A DNA stretch of 64,000 nucleotides from Dallia pectoralis (taxonomy: Eukaryota > Chordata > Actinopteri > Esociformes > Umbridae). The stretch covers positions 1,540,101-1,604,100 of the forward strand of contig CM055756.1 in the NCBI GenBank assembly GCA_029465975.1, in the 5' to 3' direction. This document shows positions 24,061-37,870 of the stretch, piece after piece (the stretch's first letter is position 1; each line of letters starts with the position of its first letter). The notes under the pieces were generated by a model, which worked only from the letters and a program-made list of their open reading frames with translations, had not been told where the DNA came from and did not search any database. The position numbers and the translations under genes were made by a program.

Positions 24061-24839
24061 ACCGGCTCGTTTTTTTCATTAAAAGTGAGATTTTAATATT
24101 TTGGCCGGTGCAACCAAATGTATGGGCCACAGTCCTGCCTGCGTTTCACCTCCTCAGCATCCATTAGCTAAATGAAACGCATCCCCTGACCACTCATTCA
24201 CCGCGCAATCCGGAGCGCAAGACACCTAGCCCTAGGTTCGGGCAAATATATTCCGTTCCCCGATGCCCCGGTCCAGCTCAGTAAGGACAGTGCAAGCCTT
24301 TCCCCCTCTTGTGGTCAGCACCTCTCGTTTGTTTTTGGCAATACTTTTTTTGCCTCAAACTTCATGTCAAACCATTTCTTTTTTATGTCATTTTTATGTG
24401 GATTGAAATCCCATGCATTCTTTTTGTATTTGATTTTGCAACCACTACTGATGCTGCTAAATATTACATATTTTTGCCTGTTCACTTATTGCAGAAGTAT
24501 TTCCACTTCTGAACTACAGAAGTAATTTGTTCTTTTGGCGTCTGATCCTCTACTATACATGTTGGTTTAGGCATTTTTGCATTCTCCACGTTTTTACGAT
24601 GAGTTTCCACTCCGCCCTGCAGTTTACTGCCATTTTATGGGAAATACCGGGGCGTTTACCTATGCTAATTAAGAACAACGGACACGCGCTTTCCATTTAC
24701 GAAGACGTGGTATTCATCATTATAGGAACGTAGGTACGAACAATTACGCCATTTAAGAACACGTTCGTGAATTTGAGTAATACTTTTCTTAGGACCTTTC
24801 TTAGGAACAAATTTTTCAGACATAACTTAGGAAAACATT
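24061..24839. other. intron sequence, possibly Rex1 5' untranslated region at its left side
   Basis: About 24,061-24,300 is more GC-rich and may be the 5' untranslated part of the adjacent Rex1 copy. The rest is unrecognised. Confidence 0.4.
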
Positions 24840-26475
24840 GAAGAATATGGCCCATTGTTTGGCACTAGCATCAAGCAAGCCCATGATATGCAACTTATTA
24901 AAGAAGCCACAAACCGGTTATGTAGAGAAACAAAGGCCCACCTTTTTTAAACAGAAATTTGCATCACACCAACTCCAAAAAGTCCTGGGACACTGTTACA
25001 TCTTTGGAGAACAAGATCACCTCCTCCCAGATTCCTATGGCTCTGTAATTAGGTAATACTGTCACCAACAATAAGTCTATAATAATAGAGAATTTTAATA
25101 AGCATTTTGCAAAAGTTGGCCATGCTTTTCATCTGAATAGGTTTCCCCCCGGGCAAACTGCTGTACAATCCTGTAGCCACATGGCCACGCTTATCCTTTA
25201 CCCAAATCCTGACAGCAATGTTCTGAATGAGTTGCAAAAGCTGGACCCATATAAATCAGCCGGCCTGGATATTCTGGACCCCTCTTTTCTAAAATGATCT
25301 GCTAATATTATTGCTACCCCCATTACCAGTCTGTTTAACCTTTCTCTCTCGTCTTATGAAATCCAGAGAGATTGGAAATCCGCCACAGTCATTCCAGTGT
25401 TCAAAGGGGGACACACCCTTGACCAACAGATTGTCAACCATCTCAAATCCTATTGTATCCTTTCCGCTATGCAATCTGTTTTTTATGCTGGTCATGGCTG
25501 CACCCACGCCAGCCTTATGGTCCTGATGACATCATAGCTGCCATTGATAAAAAGCACTACAGTGCAGCCGTTTACATGTATCAGTCCGAAACCTCCAATT
25601 ATTACTAAACTCTGGTAAAGCGCATGCTCTTCCAGCCTTTTCACACTAGATGGGTCTGAACTAGAATATGTGGATACATTCAAATATCTAGGTGTCTTGT
25701 TAGACAGCTTTCTCTCCTTCCAGCCCCACATAATAAACTCAAGTCTCAAATTAATTCCAAAATCGTTTTCCTCTTCCCATAACAGGGCCAATCACTCATG
25801 CTGCCCAAACTTGCTTTGGTGAAGATGACTATTATACCAATGTTTGACTTTGGTGATGTCATTAATATAACCCGCTTCAAACTCTATCCTGAAAGAGATG
25901 GATGTGGTTTACCATAGTGTTATACATTTTGTTACCAATGCCTTCAAACTACTCCTGTCTGAACTTTTGTACAATCACTGCACAAGTTAACTGTCATCTG
26001 GTTTTCTTCTACCCCCTTTTCTTACTTTGCTGTGTCCATTCTGCATTGTGGATTCACCTGCACAACTGTCATACATGTTCACATTCTTGAATTATTATTT
26101 TTGCTCAGGCATGCTCAAATGCTATTCCTCCTAAAAAACCACAGTCATATATTCTGTGCACACAAATTACCTACCTGCCAGATAGATATTAACTTTACAT
26201 TCTGTATATAGACTGAATTTTGTTTTTTTATATAGTTATTATTGCCATATCAATTCTGTTCAACTGACCTACTTATACCTCATCCTGTATCATCAATATT
26301 ATCTGTATATTGACTCTCCACATCATGTTTTACCTTGTTGAGTCCCACTGCTATTTGCACTTTAGTATTCCTTTAGTGTTGTCTGTCTTGCATGCTTTTT
26401 GCTTTATCTTGGCCAGGTCACTGTTGCAAATGAAAATGCGAAGTGCCCTACCTGGTTAAATAAAGGTTGAATGTC
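24840..26475 (+). mobile_element. L2/Maui-type LINE, broken
   Basis: The sense strand carries pieces of an L2-clade polyprotein. These include a linker at about 25,000-25,110 (ENKITSSQIPMAL, IIENFNKHFAKVGHAF), then LQKLDPYKSAGLDILDPSFL (about 25,240), IQRDWKSATVIPVFKGG (about 25,370) and LEYVDTFKYLGVLLDSFLSF (about 25,655). The 3' end is the characteristic CCTACCTGGTTAAATAAAGG at about 26,448-26,467. Stops and frameshifts are frequent; the catalytic FADD segment is not visible, so part of the RT is deleted. Confidence 0.82.
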
Positions 26476-27339
26476 TTGGCATTAGGTTTTGCTCCCCAGG
26501 GGTAAGTCACAGCCAACATGTGGTTATGTATACAACACTACCAACAACAACACCATCTTAATATTGATAATAGTCATCCTAATATGCAATAAGCAGGATA
26601 CTGATCCCCTCATTAAGGAAACACAGAACCAAACAGGTGGAGACAAGCCTGCTGGGTGGATTTGCACCCATATTGTAATACGACCATCAGCATATCAGGC
26701 TGAGTAACCTAACGATTAAATATACATTATAATAAATCTGGTATTGTGAGAATTTCCTCTTGTGTTTCCTGGCTGACGTAGCTGTCACATTTGTCGATGA
26801 TTTAAGCATGTAATTTGAAAGACTGCATGGGGCTTTAATATTCTTTTCAAAAAGAGAACCAGTGTACAGGGTTGTACAGTGCTTCACAAAAAAAGGATGT
26901 GTTCTTTTTGAACTTCTTGATGAAACAAAATAATAATTTATATGAATGCTGATCCGGGAGACTTTAATCTATATGAACACTTGGAGATCAGAGGTGTACA
27001 TTCTGCTCAGATTCAGAAGTATCATTCTCCAGGCATTCAAAACTCTCAGCAAAATGAATATCAATCAGGGTGATCAATAACCTCCACAACAAAATATATA
27101 GTTTAGTATTCTGACATTAAAGGCAGTATTTGTTTCACAGTGTGTATTCATACTTGCCTATTGGGAGCCCGGAGCCCTTTTGGTTACTTTATCTCACCAG
27201 ATTTTAGCAGCTCTGATGGTTCACCGAAACACATTAATTCCAATGCTGTATTATCTTGACTTATAACAATAATATCCTGATAATAACAAAATGTTGTGTT
27301 CTGTTAACGTATGTGTTTAAAATGGAAGAAATGTGACCT
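26476..27339. other. intron sequence, nothing recognised
   Basis: AT-rich. No coding or named repeat signature. Confidence 0.35.
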
Positions 27340-27640
27340 TTGTAAGTTTCAGTTGTCTTTCCACAGATGTTTAATGGAATTCAAGTTTGAGCTTTAGCTG
27401 TGCCCCTCAAGGACTTTCAAAATGGCTCCGGCTGAATGCTTGAGGTCATTGTCCTGATAATATGTAAATCTTCACTGCTACGTCTATATTCCGTTCATTT
27501 CCGCTCGCTCTGAGCCTGGTTCTCACGTAGGACTGTGCCTGTATTTGCCTCCATTCATTCTTCTCTTTCCCCATAATCAAACAATGTCATGTTTTGCTTA
27601 ATGCTCTCAGATTTTTTCACATCCATTTTTGCAAACTCAC
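27340..27640 (-). mobile_element. degenerate Tc1-like transposon fragment
   Basis: The + strand order CCCCTCAAGGACTTTCAAAA, TTGAGGTCATTGTCCTGATA, TCCGTTCATTTCCGC and CTTTCCC follows the antisense of a Tc1 transposase (GHLQG / DNDPKH region). Much decayed. Confidence 0.55.
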
Positions 27641-28286
27641 CCAAGGAACTCTGTAGTTCTGTTAGTGTGGTCATTGGGTTTCTGGTCAATCCTTGACTAC
27701 GAGCTTTCTGGTCAGGTTGCTATGCGTTAATATGTGTTCATTTATATAGACATGCCAAACTTTTTTATAGTGCCTGTATTTTAATAACAATCAGCTGCAT
27801 TTCTGTGTTGTGGGGTTTGTTAGTTAGTAAAGTATCTAAAGGATTTTGTCCCGTGACCTAAATACATACCTTAGACTCTATGGCTTAGAGAATCTATAAA
27901 ATCATTATAATTTGCTCTTTTGATTGTCATTTTTTTTTTTACAGCAGTGGATGTTAGTCTTAATCATGAACTTACACTGGAGTTTTCTTGTGTTATCTAC
28001 AGCCAACACCTCCACAATTGCTTGATCACCCATTTTTTTATTTTATCTTCATATACTTTTTTACCACAACTATGACTATGAGCAAAAGAATGTCCTGATT
28101 GGGATTAACAGAGGCCATTCTCATGAAAATTAACAATTTAGAATGAGTTCACGTTAGTCATTTAGTAAAATGTATCCTGAGGAACACATGAAGAACTGGG
28201 GTTAAGTGTAGCGGACGATGAGGCTCAATAAAGAAGGGATCCAGAGTCTAGAGTTGAAAGCGATCGTGGGCTCATTTAATGCAGCA

Positions 28287-28397
28287 CAACCCACATAGAA
28301 CATGTACCAACACACCGGTACTGGTGAGTAAATAATGTTATAATGATAAATATAGCAACCCACATAGAACATGTACCAACACACCGGTACTGGTGAG
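28287..28397. repeat. 42-bp direct duplication
   Basis: 28,287-28,328 and 28,356-28,397 are identical over 42 bp (beginning CAACCCACATAGAACATGTA), separated by 27 bp. Confidence 0.95.
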
Positions 28398-28429
28398 ACA
28401 TACTATGTTCAAACAATAATCGAAGCGAC

Positions 28430-28600
28430 GCAGCCGCGTCTACCATGCAAGGCGACTGCAGGCTCGCCAGGAGCACCTGGGGTTAGGCGTCTTGCTCATG
28501 GACACCTCGACAATTTCCCAGGAGGAACCGGCGATCGAACCACCAACCTTCCGATTGATAGACAACCGACTCAACCCACTGAGCCACTGCCTTGTTTGTG
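28430..28600 (-). repeat. tRNA-like SINE or SINE-derived repeat
   Basis: On the minus strand the repeat starts GGCAGTGGCTCAGTGGGTTG. TGGCTCAGTGGG (28,586-28,575) fits a pol III A box (TRGCNNAGYNGG), and GGTTCGATCGCC (about 28,541-28,530) is close to a B box. The spacing of about 45 bp is as in tRNAs. It continues into a stretch with GACGCCTAACCCCAGGTGCT typical of a repeat common in fish genomes. Transcription was not tested. Confidence 0.6.
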
Positions 28601-30889
28601 TGCACAACAGATGTTTTAACTTGTCGGCTCAATTTTTATTTATCTGTCACCCTAATATAATTAAAACATGAGTCAAGAAAATCCCATGCGTTCTTTTATA
28701 TTATATTACCCTTCGGGTGTTCAGTTGTGTTCAGTTCCAGTTAGAGCAAGACATTTCAAATCATTGGACCCATTGTAACCTAAAAGAGACACTGCTCGTC
28801 ATGGTATAGTATAACTTGTCTGTCTAATTGGAATTAGAGATCAAATCAATTGTGTTGTGCCGCTTTGAAATGTAGTTGTTAATTAAAGGAGAAAAGGGCC
28901 CTTTATTAATCATTAGATAAGGACTGACATGGCAAGGGTCCATGTTTCCACATATAATAATGGCAAAATGGTTGCTGAAATTACACTATCACCGCAGGAC
29001 TCAGGAAAAACACATTAGCCTGTTCACCTCCAGCGATTGGTTCTGTGGAACTAATCTGTCCTGATTTTGCCTGTCAGATGGGATTAAATACTGTATATAA
29101 ATATATAAATTGAATAAACTCACCAATCATTGAATTAAATTGGGATTCGTGTTCTATTGATTATATTTCCATGAATGTTTTCCTTTCTGTTAGGCGTTAA
29201 GTAGCTAGACAACCGTAGAAATAACGTTTCACGGGGATACCAGCACTCTGAATTGGCTAATTAAAACAAACATACAAAGTTATTCGAAAGATGTTCTGTG
29301 TGGGAGGTTGGTAGCTTAGATCATTATTTATGGCCGATATACGGCAGAAACATTGTTATTGTGAAGTTCCAGTATGTTCCAGTAACTCCTACACTTGAGG
29401 CCCAGGGGCAGAGTTTAGATGCAACGTGGCAGGCAGAGGCTCCATGGAAATTGGCACCTGTTTCTTAGCCTTTCTTCTGGTTGAGAAATTATCTCTACAA
29501 GCCTCATTCTTCCGCTTTGGCACAAACGGCTTGTTAGAACAACGTTAAATGTAGACAATCATACATTTATTTTACGTATAGAGATATTATCTTTAATGTT
29601 TAATTTTTGCCTTTCCTGTAGGAATCTGCCATGTGTCAACATTGGAACATCTATGACCAGGAATAAAGGGTTACTCGTATTCGCCTTATCGTCCTCTCGT
29701 TTGAAGTACATCTTTGCTAATATGGAATTGAAATTAAATGGAACTATACTACTGGGTGAATTTCTCTACAATACTGTTCAAATGTGCAAATTCTAAGCCG
29801 TAGTATTGCTGCCTGTCACACCTAAATTAAAATAACTTGTTTTAAATAATAGTTATTTCATCCTTTGCCTTTTGTAAAAGGCAGACAGTTTTGAGCAAAA
29901 GTACTTTGTTTCATGTTTTATCATACTTCATTACTAACTGTATTGAATACAAAATACAATGCTGACGCTGTGCTTAAAGAAATCTGCAACTGCCTCACAG
30001 CATAAATCTTCTGATTTGTTTCTCAAAACCCTAAAAAAAACATATCCTAGTGAATCATAGCAAGTCTGTGAAACACACCGTTTTAGAACTGAGCTTGAAA
30101 GTGATAAACATTGAAGTATTCTTGCAGCTGAAGCATATCTTTCATACACCTGTTTAAAGCCTGGGAAAAGATCAACGTCACTGGATCATTTTGAACTTTT
30201 TATAATGAGCTTCGCAACCTCAATAAAATGTGTCATACAATTACCTAGTTCAAAGCTTGCCAGCCACTGTATGAGTGTCTAAATATGTTGATAGATTGGG
30301 GTAAAAAAAGTATGTACGGCCTTTTCAGAAATAGCTATATCTAGAATATTTAGAAGTGTTCCCCAGAGTGACGGACTTCGGGCTTAAGGTTTTATGAATC
30401 ATTGTCAGTATGCCCAACGGTGGAGAACACAATGCTGTGTGTTCTCCGCCTATTCATTGATCTATTTCTCTTTGAGGCAAGGCTATCTACTATCTCAAAG
30501 TGGCCACACGTTTAATCTCCTCTGATATCTTTCAAAGCCTGCATGGAAGCACTAATGACCTCCCCAGCAATGCACAGATCTACAGAGTGAGCCAGCAGAA
30601 TAGATTTATCAGGCTTCAGGAACCTTAAAAATAAATGTTCCTATTTCAAAATAATATCCTGATATTATACCAGGCATCATATTACTTCATGGTGACTTGA
30701 CCACCATACATCCACTAATATGGGCTCCGTTGGCACAAATTAGCTAAATAAAATGTTTAGCCTCTTGATCTTTTATTCAAAATATTACTAAAAAGCAAAC
30801 CTTTAATTAAAGTAAAACAAATGAAATAAAAACAAATATTTTAACAAAAAAATACAAACTCTTCATTTAAGAGTTTTTGCAATCTTCCT
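28601..30889. other. intron sequence, nothing recognised
   Basis: No coding signature, named repeat or exon of mgat5b seen. Confidence 0.35.
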
Positions 30890-31500
30890 TTGCCAAGATT
30901 TCAGCTTTGATTCTGATATTTCTCTAATGTGTAATGAGGTTGGAGAACACAAGGGAACTGAGACCATTCCTCATTACAGAATCTCTGCAGATCCTTCAGA
31001 TTCTGAGGTGCTCACTTGTGGACTCTCCTCTTCCGTGCATCCCACAGGTTTCCATCGGGTTTAGGTCAGGGGACTGGGATGGCCATTGAATAATGATGAC
31101 TCTGTGCTCAGTGAACAATTTTTTCCTTGCAATATCCACTGGTTCTTGATTAAGTTCACCACGCATCCAAATCAAATTTCCACCACCATACTTTGCAGAT
31201 TAAGTAATTTTGTGCAAAGTAATTTTTATGGACATGACAAATGTTTGTTTCCAAAAAGATCTACAGTATTTTGGTCTCATCTGAACAAAGCACCAGGTTA
31301 TGCGGAAAGTCCCAGTTACTTTTGCCAATCTGTAAGCTCTTGAGTTTGTTGTTTGATGAGAAGATGAGAGCAACTGCTTTTTTTATGGCAACCCTCCCAA
31401 ACAACTTGTGGTCTTCTTGGTGCAGTCTGATTGTAGTTTTGGACACTGTCTGATGCCACGACCCAACTAACGTCTGTAATTTTCCAGCTTTGATCCTTCA
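30890..31500 (-). mobile_element. degenerate Tc1-like transposon fragment
   Basis: TTTCCATCGGGTTTAGGTCA GGGGACTGGGATGGCCAT and TCTACAGTATTTTGGTCTCA TCTGAAC follow the antisense of a Tc1-type transposase family. Many substitutions and stops. Confidence 0.6.
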
Positions 31501-31537
31501 GTATTATTTGTCCACTCGTACCATCCTCTCAATATAC

Positions 31538-31665
31538 AGGTGCCGGTCATATAATTAGAATATCATCAAAAAGTTGATTTATTTCAGTAATTTCATTCAA
31601 AAAGTGAAACTTGGATATTTTATTCATTCATTACACACAGACTGATATATTTCAAATGTATCTTC
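31538..31665. mobile_element. terminal piece of a DNA transposon
   Basis: GGTGCCGGTCATATAATTAG AATATCATCAAAAAGTTGAT and the following ACACACAGACTGATATATTT match the end of a widespread vertebrate DNA transposon. It may be the other end of the 30.9-31.5 kb fragment. Confidence 0.6.
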
Positions 31666-34600
31666 AGGCTTGTATCTTCAGGCTTTTTTATAGCCATTGC
31701 ATGGTTTGTAAAGCTCAACAATATTTTGTTTTGCACATCATTACTGTATTCGTGGATCTATCCCAAATTGATTTATAACTATATTTGGCCTCATATTTAT
31801 ACCTCAGTGAAAAAGGAAGTCTTTGATGGCCTAGCACTTGTGTTCCTCTACTCACTCCAACAAAAAATGCTAAAGAATAAGGGAGAAAATCTGCCAATAT
31901 ATTACTTAGATTTTAACAGAACATTGGGGGGTGGCAGTAATTGTGGTACACATGTTCTGTAGAAAACTATTTAGCTTCACTTAAACGTTAGACTATTGTG
32001 ATAATATTGAATTAAATATGATGAACAGCGAATATTTCTTTCCACAGACTGTTTGAGACATAATTATAAAAGTGTGTAACACATGTGAAAGGTCTTCAAC
32101 CTAGTCAGATGAGTTATGCTGCAACGAGGCTTAAGGCATTCAGTAAGGGTTCATTCATTTACCTGGACCAGGTCTAGAATAGGTGCATACTATCCCCATA
32201 ATGGACTACTGTTATGTCCTAGCAGCAGAACCTGCAGGTCTTGGGCCGGGCTTGAGGGAGTGTGAAATATCCCAGTGGGCCGGGCTCAGAGTCCCCAGTC
32301 CTTGCCCCAGTCAAACAACATGGGCCGGGAAAACAATCTGCACACATGCACTCACACATATTGATTATGTACCGACACACACTCTATTGAGCTCAATCAC
32401 AGCAGATCAACACCTCTTCAATCAGCGGCCCTGATTAAGCAATTGGTCTTATGCAGATTAATTTTGTGCTTTAAGATAGGGACAGTTTTTCACATCAACG
32501 ATACAAAAGGCTGGATGTTTTAAATGCTATACAAATATATTTGTATGTATTACAAATGGCCAAAGATATCCATCCTCCCTGAACACCAGACACTCATGCT
32601 CTCATGCTTGTCAACTTGGTTTCCTTAATGTTATCTCACAGTACTTTCTTAACATTATTCCCCAATATCAAGTCCTGACCCTGAATTAACGATTCTCTAA
32701 AACAGTTTTAAAAAATCACCTCCCAGACTCTTAATAAACCCAACTATCTACTAGCTGATGAAGCAATATATATTCCATGTACAGTATATTACCAGCTGTT
32801 GCATTGACAGTTAAAGGGTGCTAGAACATACAGTTTTGCTGTGCTTGCCCAGGATTTCACATTATATTTTTTGATGTTATACACTCTCCTGAGTACTTTG
32901 TGCAATACAATCACTTTAACACAGAATAGCATTTCCTGAATAAGGCAAACAGTATCCCTTGTATATTACAGTGGTGGGAGGAAATGTTAGTGTTGTTAGA
33001 TTTATAATACAAACCCTTTCCAAAGCTACTGAGCAGCAGCAAATGAACAACAGTAATTTCATCCACATATGATTATTTTTATTTTAGATGTTCTCTACAT
33101 TTCTTTCCCCAATGTGCTCCCCCATATTCTTCACTTTATGTAATATATTGTAGCGTACCTGGTACGGCTACAACTCGCCCCTGCATATTGGTTATCCCTA
33201 TTTGGAGCAGTGTGCTTGGCTGAGGAGCACAAGGTTGCCAGTTTGACACCCCCATCAGATGCTACATTTGAATTTAAATAGTCATTGTGTTTTCCGTCCT
33301 TACTTACCATATCCTTTGTAGTTATTCAAAATGTACCCAATACAAAAATGTGCAAAACAGCAAAAATTACAAGTTCATATTATACATATTGCATTATTTT
33401 GAAGGCAAAATAAGGACGTCATATTGTTGTGGCTGACGCATTAATGTTGCCTGCAAGACGCTATTTTATCGTAGCTGGTTGTAGCTATCGAATTGTGACA
33501 GTTAGCTAGTTACCTTCTTACCTTTTTATGTCTTATAGACAACAACTACCTACATATATCTGTGTGACCGCCACTTATTGACCGTTTCACACAGCCAGTT
33601 CTCCAACTTCGCTTGCTACTCCAAACGTGGGGTTCAGGACGTTGTTGCTCTGCTCTAATGCTTGTGTGATAGTAAAACTGCTGCAAACGTAAAATAATGT
33701 TTTTCATTAAAAATGTTTTTCTGTGGCGGCGCATCACTTGCAATTTAGCATCAGCGGAGCACTCCTCTGATTACAATAAGAGAAAAACCGTGTAGAAAAG
33801 TATACTTCCAATCAATTATTATTAGCATGATTAATGAATCAAGGTGAAGCTCTTAATTTATTTAACATGCTAATCACACCATTTGGGCGTCATCATCTGT
33901 TACTTCCAGCGTTCTCTGGTTGTGCTTATCAGACCTGGATAAAGAAAAGTTACTGTTGTGTTCTGCTTTGTTTATATACTGTATATACATAATTCTTTCT
34001 GTTATTATAATTCTTGCTTTATATCTTGTTAAATGATTACTGCGTAGATGTTACAAGCCATGTCACAATAATGCAATTGTTCATATTTAATTATATGTGA
34101 TACAGTTTGACAAAAATACTTAAGTTTTGTATTTACAGTTTCTGCACTTTGATTAAGCCAAACTAAAGAGTTTATAGTACCAGATTTAAAACTTCTCTTT
34201 ACTGTTAACCTCATTGGTGCTTTTCATCATCAGCGATTGTTCATAATTGATTCTACTGCTGATTCAGGTTTATCCTTGTGTTAACATCGGCTTCGTTATG
34301 GATTCAGCTCAGAAGTATAAGGTGTATATATATCAGCTCTGAGGGAGTGTGGGACCATACATTGAAAGTGCTATGGAGCCTAGTACAGGTTAATTGTTGA
34401 CTAGGTGAGGGCTGAAAGAAAAATGGTAATTGTCAGACTAAATTGTTCCCATTCTGTTTTTCCTGTGTTCTGTCTTATGTGCCTATTATTATAGTTCAAA
34501 TGGAGAAAAAGAAATGTATGATTTTTTGAGTGCACAGAAACACTGCAGGACCTGCGTGGGCTATCTGTCTGCATTTATTTGGATTTCAAATGTGGGTCTG

Positions 34601-35031
34601 AATGTGATTCAGACTATTAAAATGCATTAAGTTTCACAGTTCAGAATGGATTTGGGGTACGATGGCATTGGAGGATTTGTCCCTCTGGTGTTGTACTAGC
34701 CAGGAGATGTTGAATATTTAGCTAAGCACGGCCTTTAATGTGCTTATCTTTGCTAACCTTGCCTGTTATTTTGACAGTTTGGACCAGAGGCAATAGTGCA
34801 TGCATTTTCCAATATTTAACAGCAAATTTTAACACTAGATTTGATTTGTTAATATGATTCACTAAACAGCAGATCTGAGTCAATCTTTCTCTGAATCTCT
34901 GTCTCCATGTGCACTTTTAAAACCTCCCGCTACACTAGAATTGTTATGTTCACTTGTGTATATTACCTACATGAATATGTTGTGCTGTTGTGATCTCATC
35001 TGACGGCCGGCATGTGTTTGTGTGTTGGCAG
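31666..35031. other. intron sequence upstream of the 35032 exon, nothing recognised
   Basis: AT-rich and without coding family signatures. The block at about 33,150-33,260 is more GC-rich but not identifiable. Confidence 0.35.
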
Positions 35032-35179
35032 TGTTGGCAGGGCCAGAGTCTCGCGGGGCGCTGAGGAAGATCAGTGATATGTTGGAGGCCATCATGAAGA
35101 AGATGGACACTTTGTCCAAGCTGGGCAACACAACCACAGGCTTCCAAAGGCTGGAGGATCTCAGCTCAGCACTTGACAG
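35032..35179 (+). CDS. mgat5b: mgat5b stem-region exon
   Basis: The 148-nt exon encodes about 49 residues of the luminal stem. It begins with the end of a split Val codon, then LAGPESRGALRKISDMLEAI and a charged helical stretch with heptad-like spacing, then LGNTTTGFQRLEDLSSALD. The GPESRG..LRK.SD.LE block matches the stem of vertebrate MGAT5B. NTT is a potential N-glycosylation sequon. The acceptor is TTGGCAG ending at 35031; a second AG at 35038-35039 would shift the frame and is less likely. The donor is GTATGG at 35180. The exon ends with two bases of a codon that the next exon completes as Arg. It lies 30.7 kb from the previous exon; the intron between them is filled with repeats. Confidence 0.93.
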
Positions 35180-36909
35180 GTATGGTTGTTAGCTTTGGTG
35201 GGGGGTCCGCCAATACATCGTACATGCTGTTTGCCTGTACAGTACATGTGTGGACTGCATGGACATTTGTGTGTGCGAAACACACTTAACTTGGGCATTT
35301 TCACACAGCTGGTCTGTGCATTTTCTCGTCTGTTCTCCCTGTTATCGGGTGACCATGGACAGGCCGGGATGCTCTGCTGCCAGGCATACAGAGGCTACCG
35401 GTACCATGTTTCCTCTGTCATCTCCATAGCAACTGACCTCTCTCATACAGGGAGTTGGGAAGGCTAACTATGGCCTTCAGGGCAGAAATACATAATACAT
35501 GATCAAGTGATATTGGAAGGTTATGCAAAATTATGCAAAGTTCCACGTTAATACTGATAAGACAAATCAGAATCCCTGGTGTATGTCATGGCACTGAATT
35601 TACTCAAAGAACCGTCTCAGCTTTTCATAAAAAAAACATATTTTGTAAACAGCTGGGCTGTTAAAAGAAATGTAAATGGGCTTTTTTGAAACCAGTTTAC
35701 TATCCTTTAACCTTTCCTGAGCCGCATCTCATTGATATGTCAGGGCTGTCAGACAACAGGTATTGTTCTGCGTTCAGGTCACAGCAAACACTACGCTAGA
35801 TGGAGGACTGCTGCTAATGCATTGCCTCAGAGGGCTTGCTAACTAATGGCTTTAACTGAGAACATTTGTTCCTGCATACTATACAGCACACACAGGAGTT
35901 ATTGTTTTATACTCCGGGGCACAGCCGGCTGCTTGTGTACGCACCAGTGACATACAATCCTCATGACTTCATTAAGACAGCTTGTAATCTCTTGGTGCCT
36001 CTTTGTACCGAGTAATTGTTTAATTTGTAAGAAGTAAAAACAAGTCTGTTTTTAAATGTCCACACTGGCTTATTCCTGCAACCTAGAGTTGCCTGAAATA
36101 TTATGTTGCCAGTATTAATGCTCGGACTAAAAACACAGCTACATTGACAAAAAGTACACAGTAAATCTCCCAATAATTACAAACTAGTTGAGTCGCAACT
36201 ATAGGCTATATTGCAATAACTATCAACAAAAGCTAATGCCTTTTTTTGCCAACAAACAATAGCAATAGGTTAATAATATAGATTTTAGAATAGGTTTACC
36301 TCTATTTAGTGCGGGGAAATAAATGCATTTATTATGTTTTATTTTAAATGTATTTTCCTGTAATTATATACATTTTGCTATAAGGCAGAAGATACATTGT
36401 GCAGATTTCAAGCAGGGTTTCTGGAATTGTACACATTTTGTAAATATTATATTTTATATATTACAGTACAACATAAATACAGTTCCCCATTTTTTTAGTT
36501 ACTCAGTAAATAGGAGTAAAAAAAGGCAAAAACAATGTCATTGTTGTTAGTCAACTTCATCATGACCTTTAATAATTGAGAGACTTTCTTTCAATCCAAA
36601 TCTCAATACCCCAGGGCATTGAATGGGACATTGCCCTGCATATGCGGCATCTTTCAAATTGGACGTTAAAGGCACCTCCAAAGTTTTTGTGGCCATCGGG
36701 GATAAAGAAAGATTTATCATTAAGAACGCCCGGTCCAGAGGCTTTTCTGACAAAAACAAGGGCAGACATAATAGAAACCAAAACAAGCTGTCCAGTTAGA
36801 AGTCGAAGTAGAAAAAAATAATTCTTATGGTTCTATCAGTATTTTTTCAAAACTTTTTTCATACCTAGTTTTGCATCAAATGTAACATATTGCAGCAGCT
36901 TGATATCAC
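35180..36909. other. intron sequence, nothing recognised
   Basis: An open frame of 81 codons at 36,576-36,821 (+) and an overlapping antisense one have no signature I know and no splice context. No named repeat. Confidence 0.35.
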
Positions 36910-37870
36910 ACTACCGTTCAATAGTTTAGAGTTTTTTAGAGTGTAATAAAATAACATGAAATTGATCAGTCAGACAGTCAATATTTGTCCTGTGTATATT
37001 ACATTTTGACAAGAAACTGAAGATCTCGTGCATGCTGTGTACTACACCCATAATTGAACAGTGAAAAATGCCTCTATCCAGAATAGAAAAAGGAGTGGGA
37101 GGCCCTGGTGCAAAACTGAGCAAGAGAACAAATACAATAGTGTTTATTTTGGAAAAGCTGTGCCCTAAAGCATGTCCTAAACTGGCAGCTTCATTAAATA
37201 GTACCTACAAACCTGCCAAAAAACTTGCAGCAGCCTAGCCAATAAAAAATGAAGATGGGGAAAAAAACTGCACAGTGAAAGTTTGTCAAAATCTATTATA
37301 GACAGACACATCTAAGTTTGAGGTTTTTGGTCTACAAATAGGAAAAGCACTAGAGGAGTTCAATGTAATGGTTTGGCAGTGCTTTGGTAGTGGTAAAGTG
37401 GGAAATGTGTGCAGGGTACAGTGATCTGGACGAAGGTAGGCTATCACCCGATTTTGCAACATGCCATACCCTGTGGATATCTCCTTCTTGGAGCCAATTT
37501 CATACAACAGCACAATGAACCAAAGCACTGCTTCAAACTATGCAATCATTATTTAGGGAAGAAGTCAGCTGGTAATCTGTCTATATTGGAGTGGCCTGCA
37601 GAGTCACTGGATGAGCTGTTCTGGGAACAGTTTGACCGTATGGTACGTAAAAAGCACAAGAAAAAAGTGCCAATCCAACTTGTGGAAGGTGCTTCAGGAA
37701 GCACGGGGTAAAATCGCCTCAGATTACCCCAACAAATTGACAACTAAACACAAACATGATGTTATGCTGTTCACCAACAAGTTGTAATATTTAGCCCAGA
37801 AATTTTGCAATTCAATACGTAATATATACTGCACATATCTACTTGACAGTGTAGACCTTTGATTTCTCTG
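36910..37870 (+). mobile_element. Tc1-like transposon, truncated transposase
   Basis: The sense strand from about 37,360 reads VMVWQCFGSGKVGN, then VGYHPILQHAIPCG, FIQQHNEPKHCFKLCNHYLG (about 37,495; the second catalytic Asp of the usual DNDPKH is replaced in HNEPKH), then ILEWPAESLDELFWEQFDRM VRKK (about 37,590). The usual QSPDLNPIE segment is altered as well. These are the C-terminal blocks of a Tc1 DDE transposase. A terminal-type sequence at about 36,920-37,110 may be the 5' part. Inactive. Confidence 0.8.

Noticed and set aside
36547..36821. Open frames of 70-81 codons on both strands
   Set aside because: No domain, splice context or codon pattern; mutual antisense overlap suggests chance.
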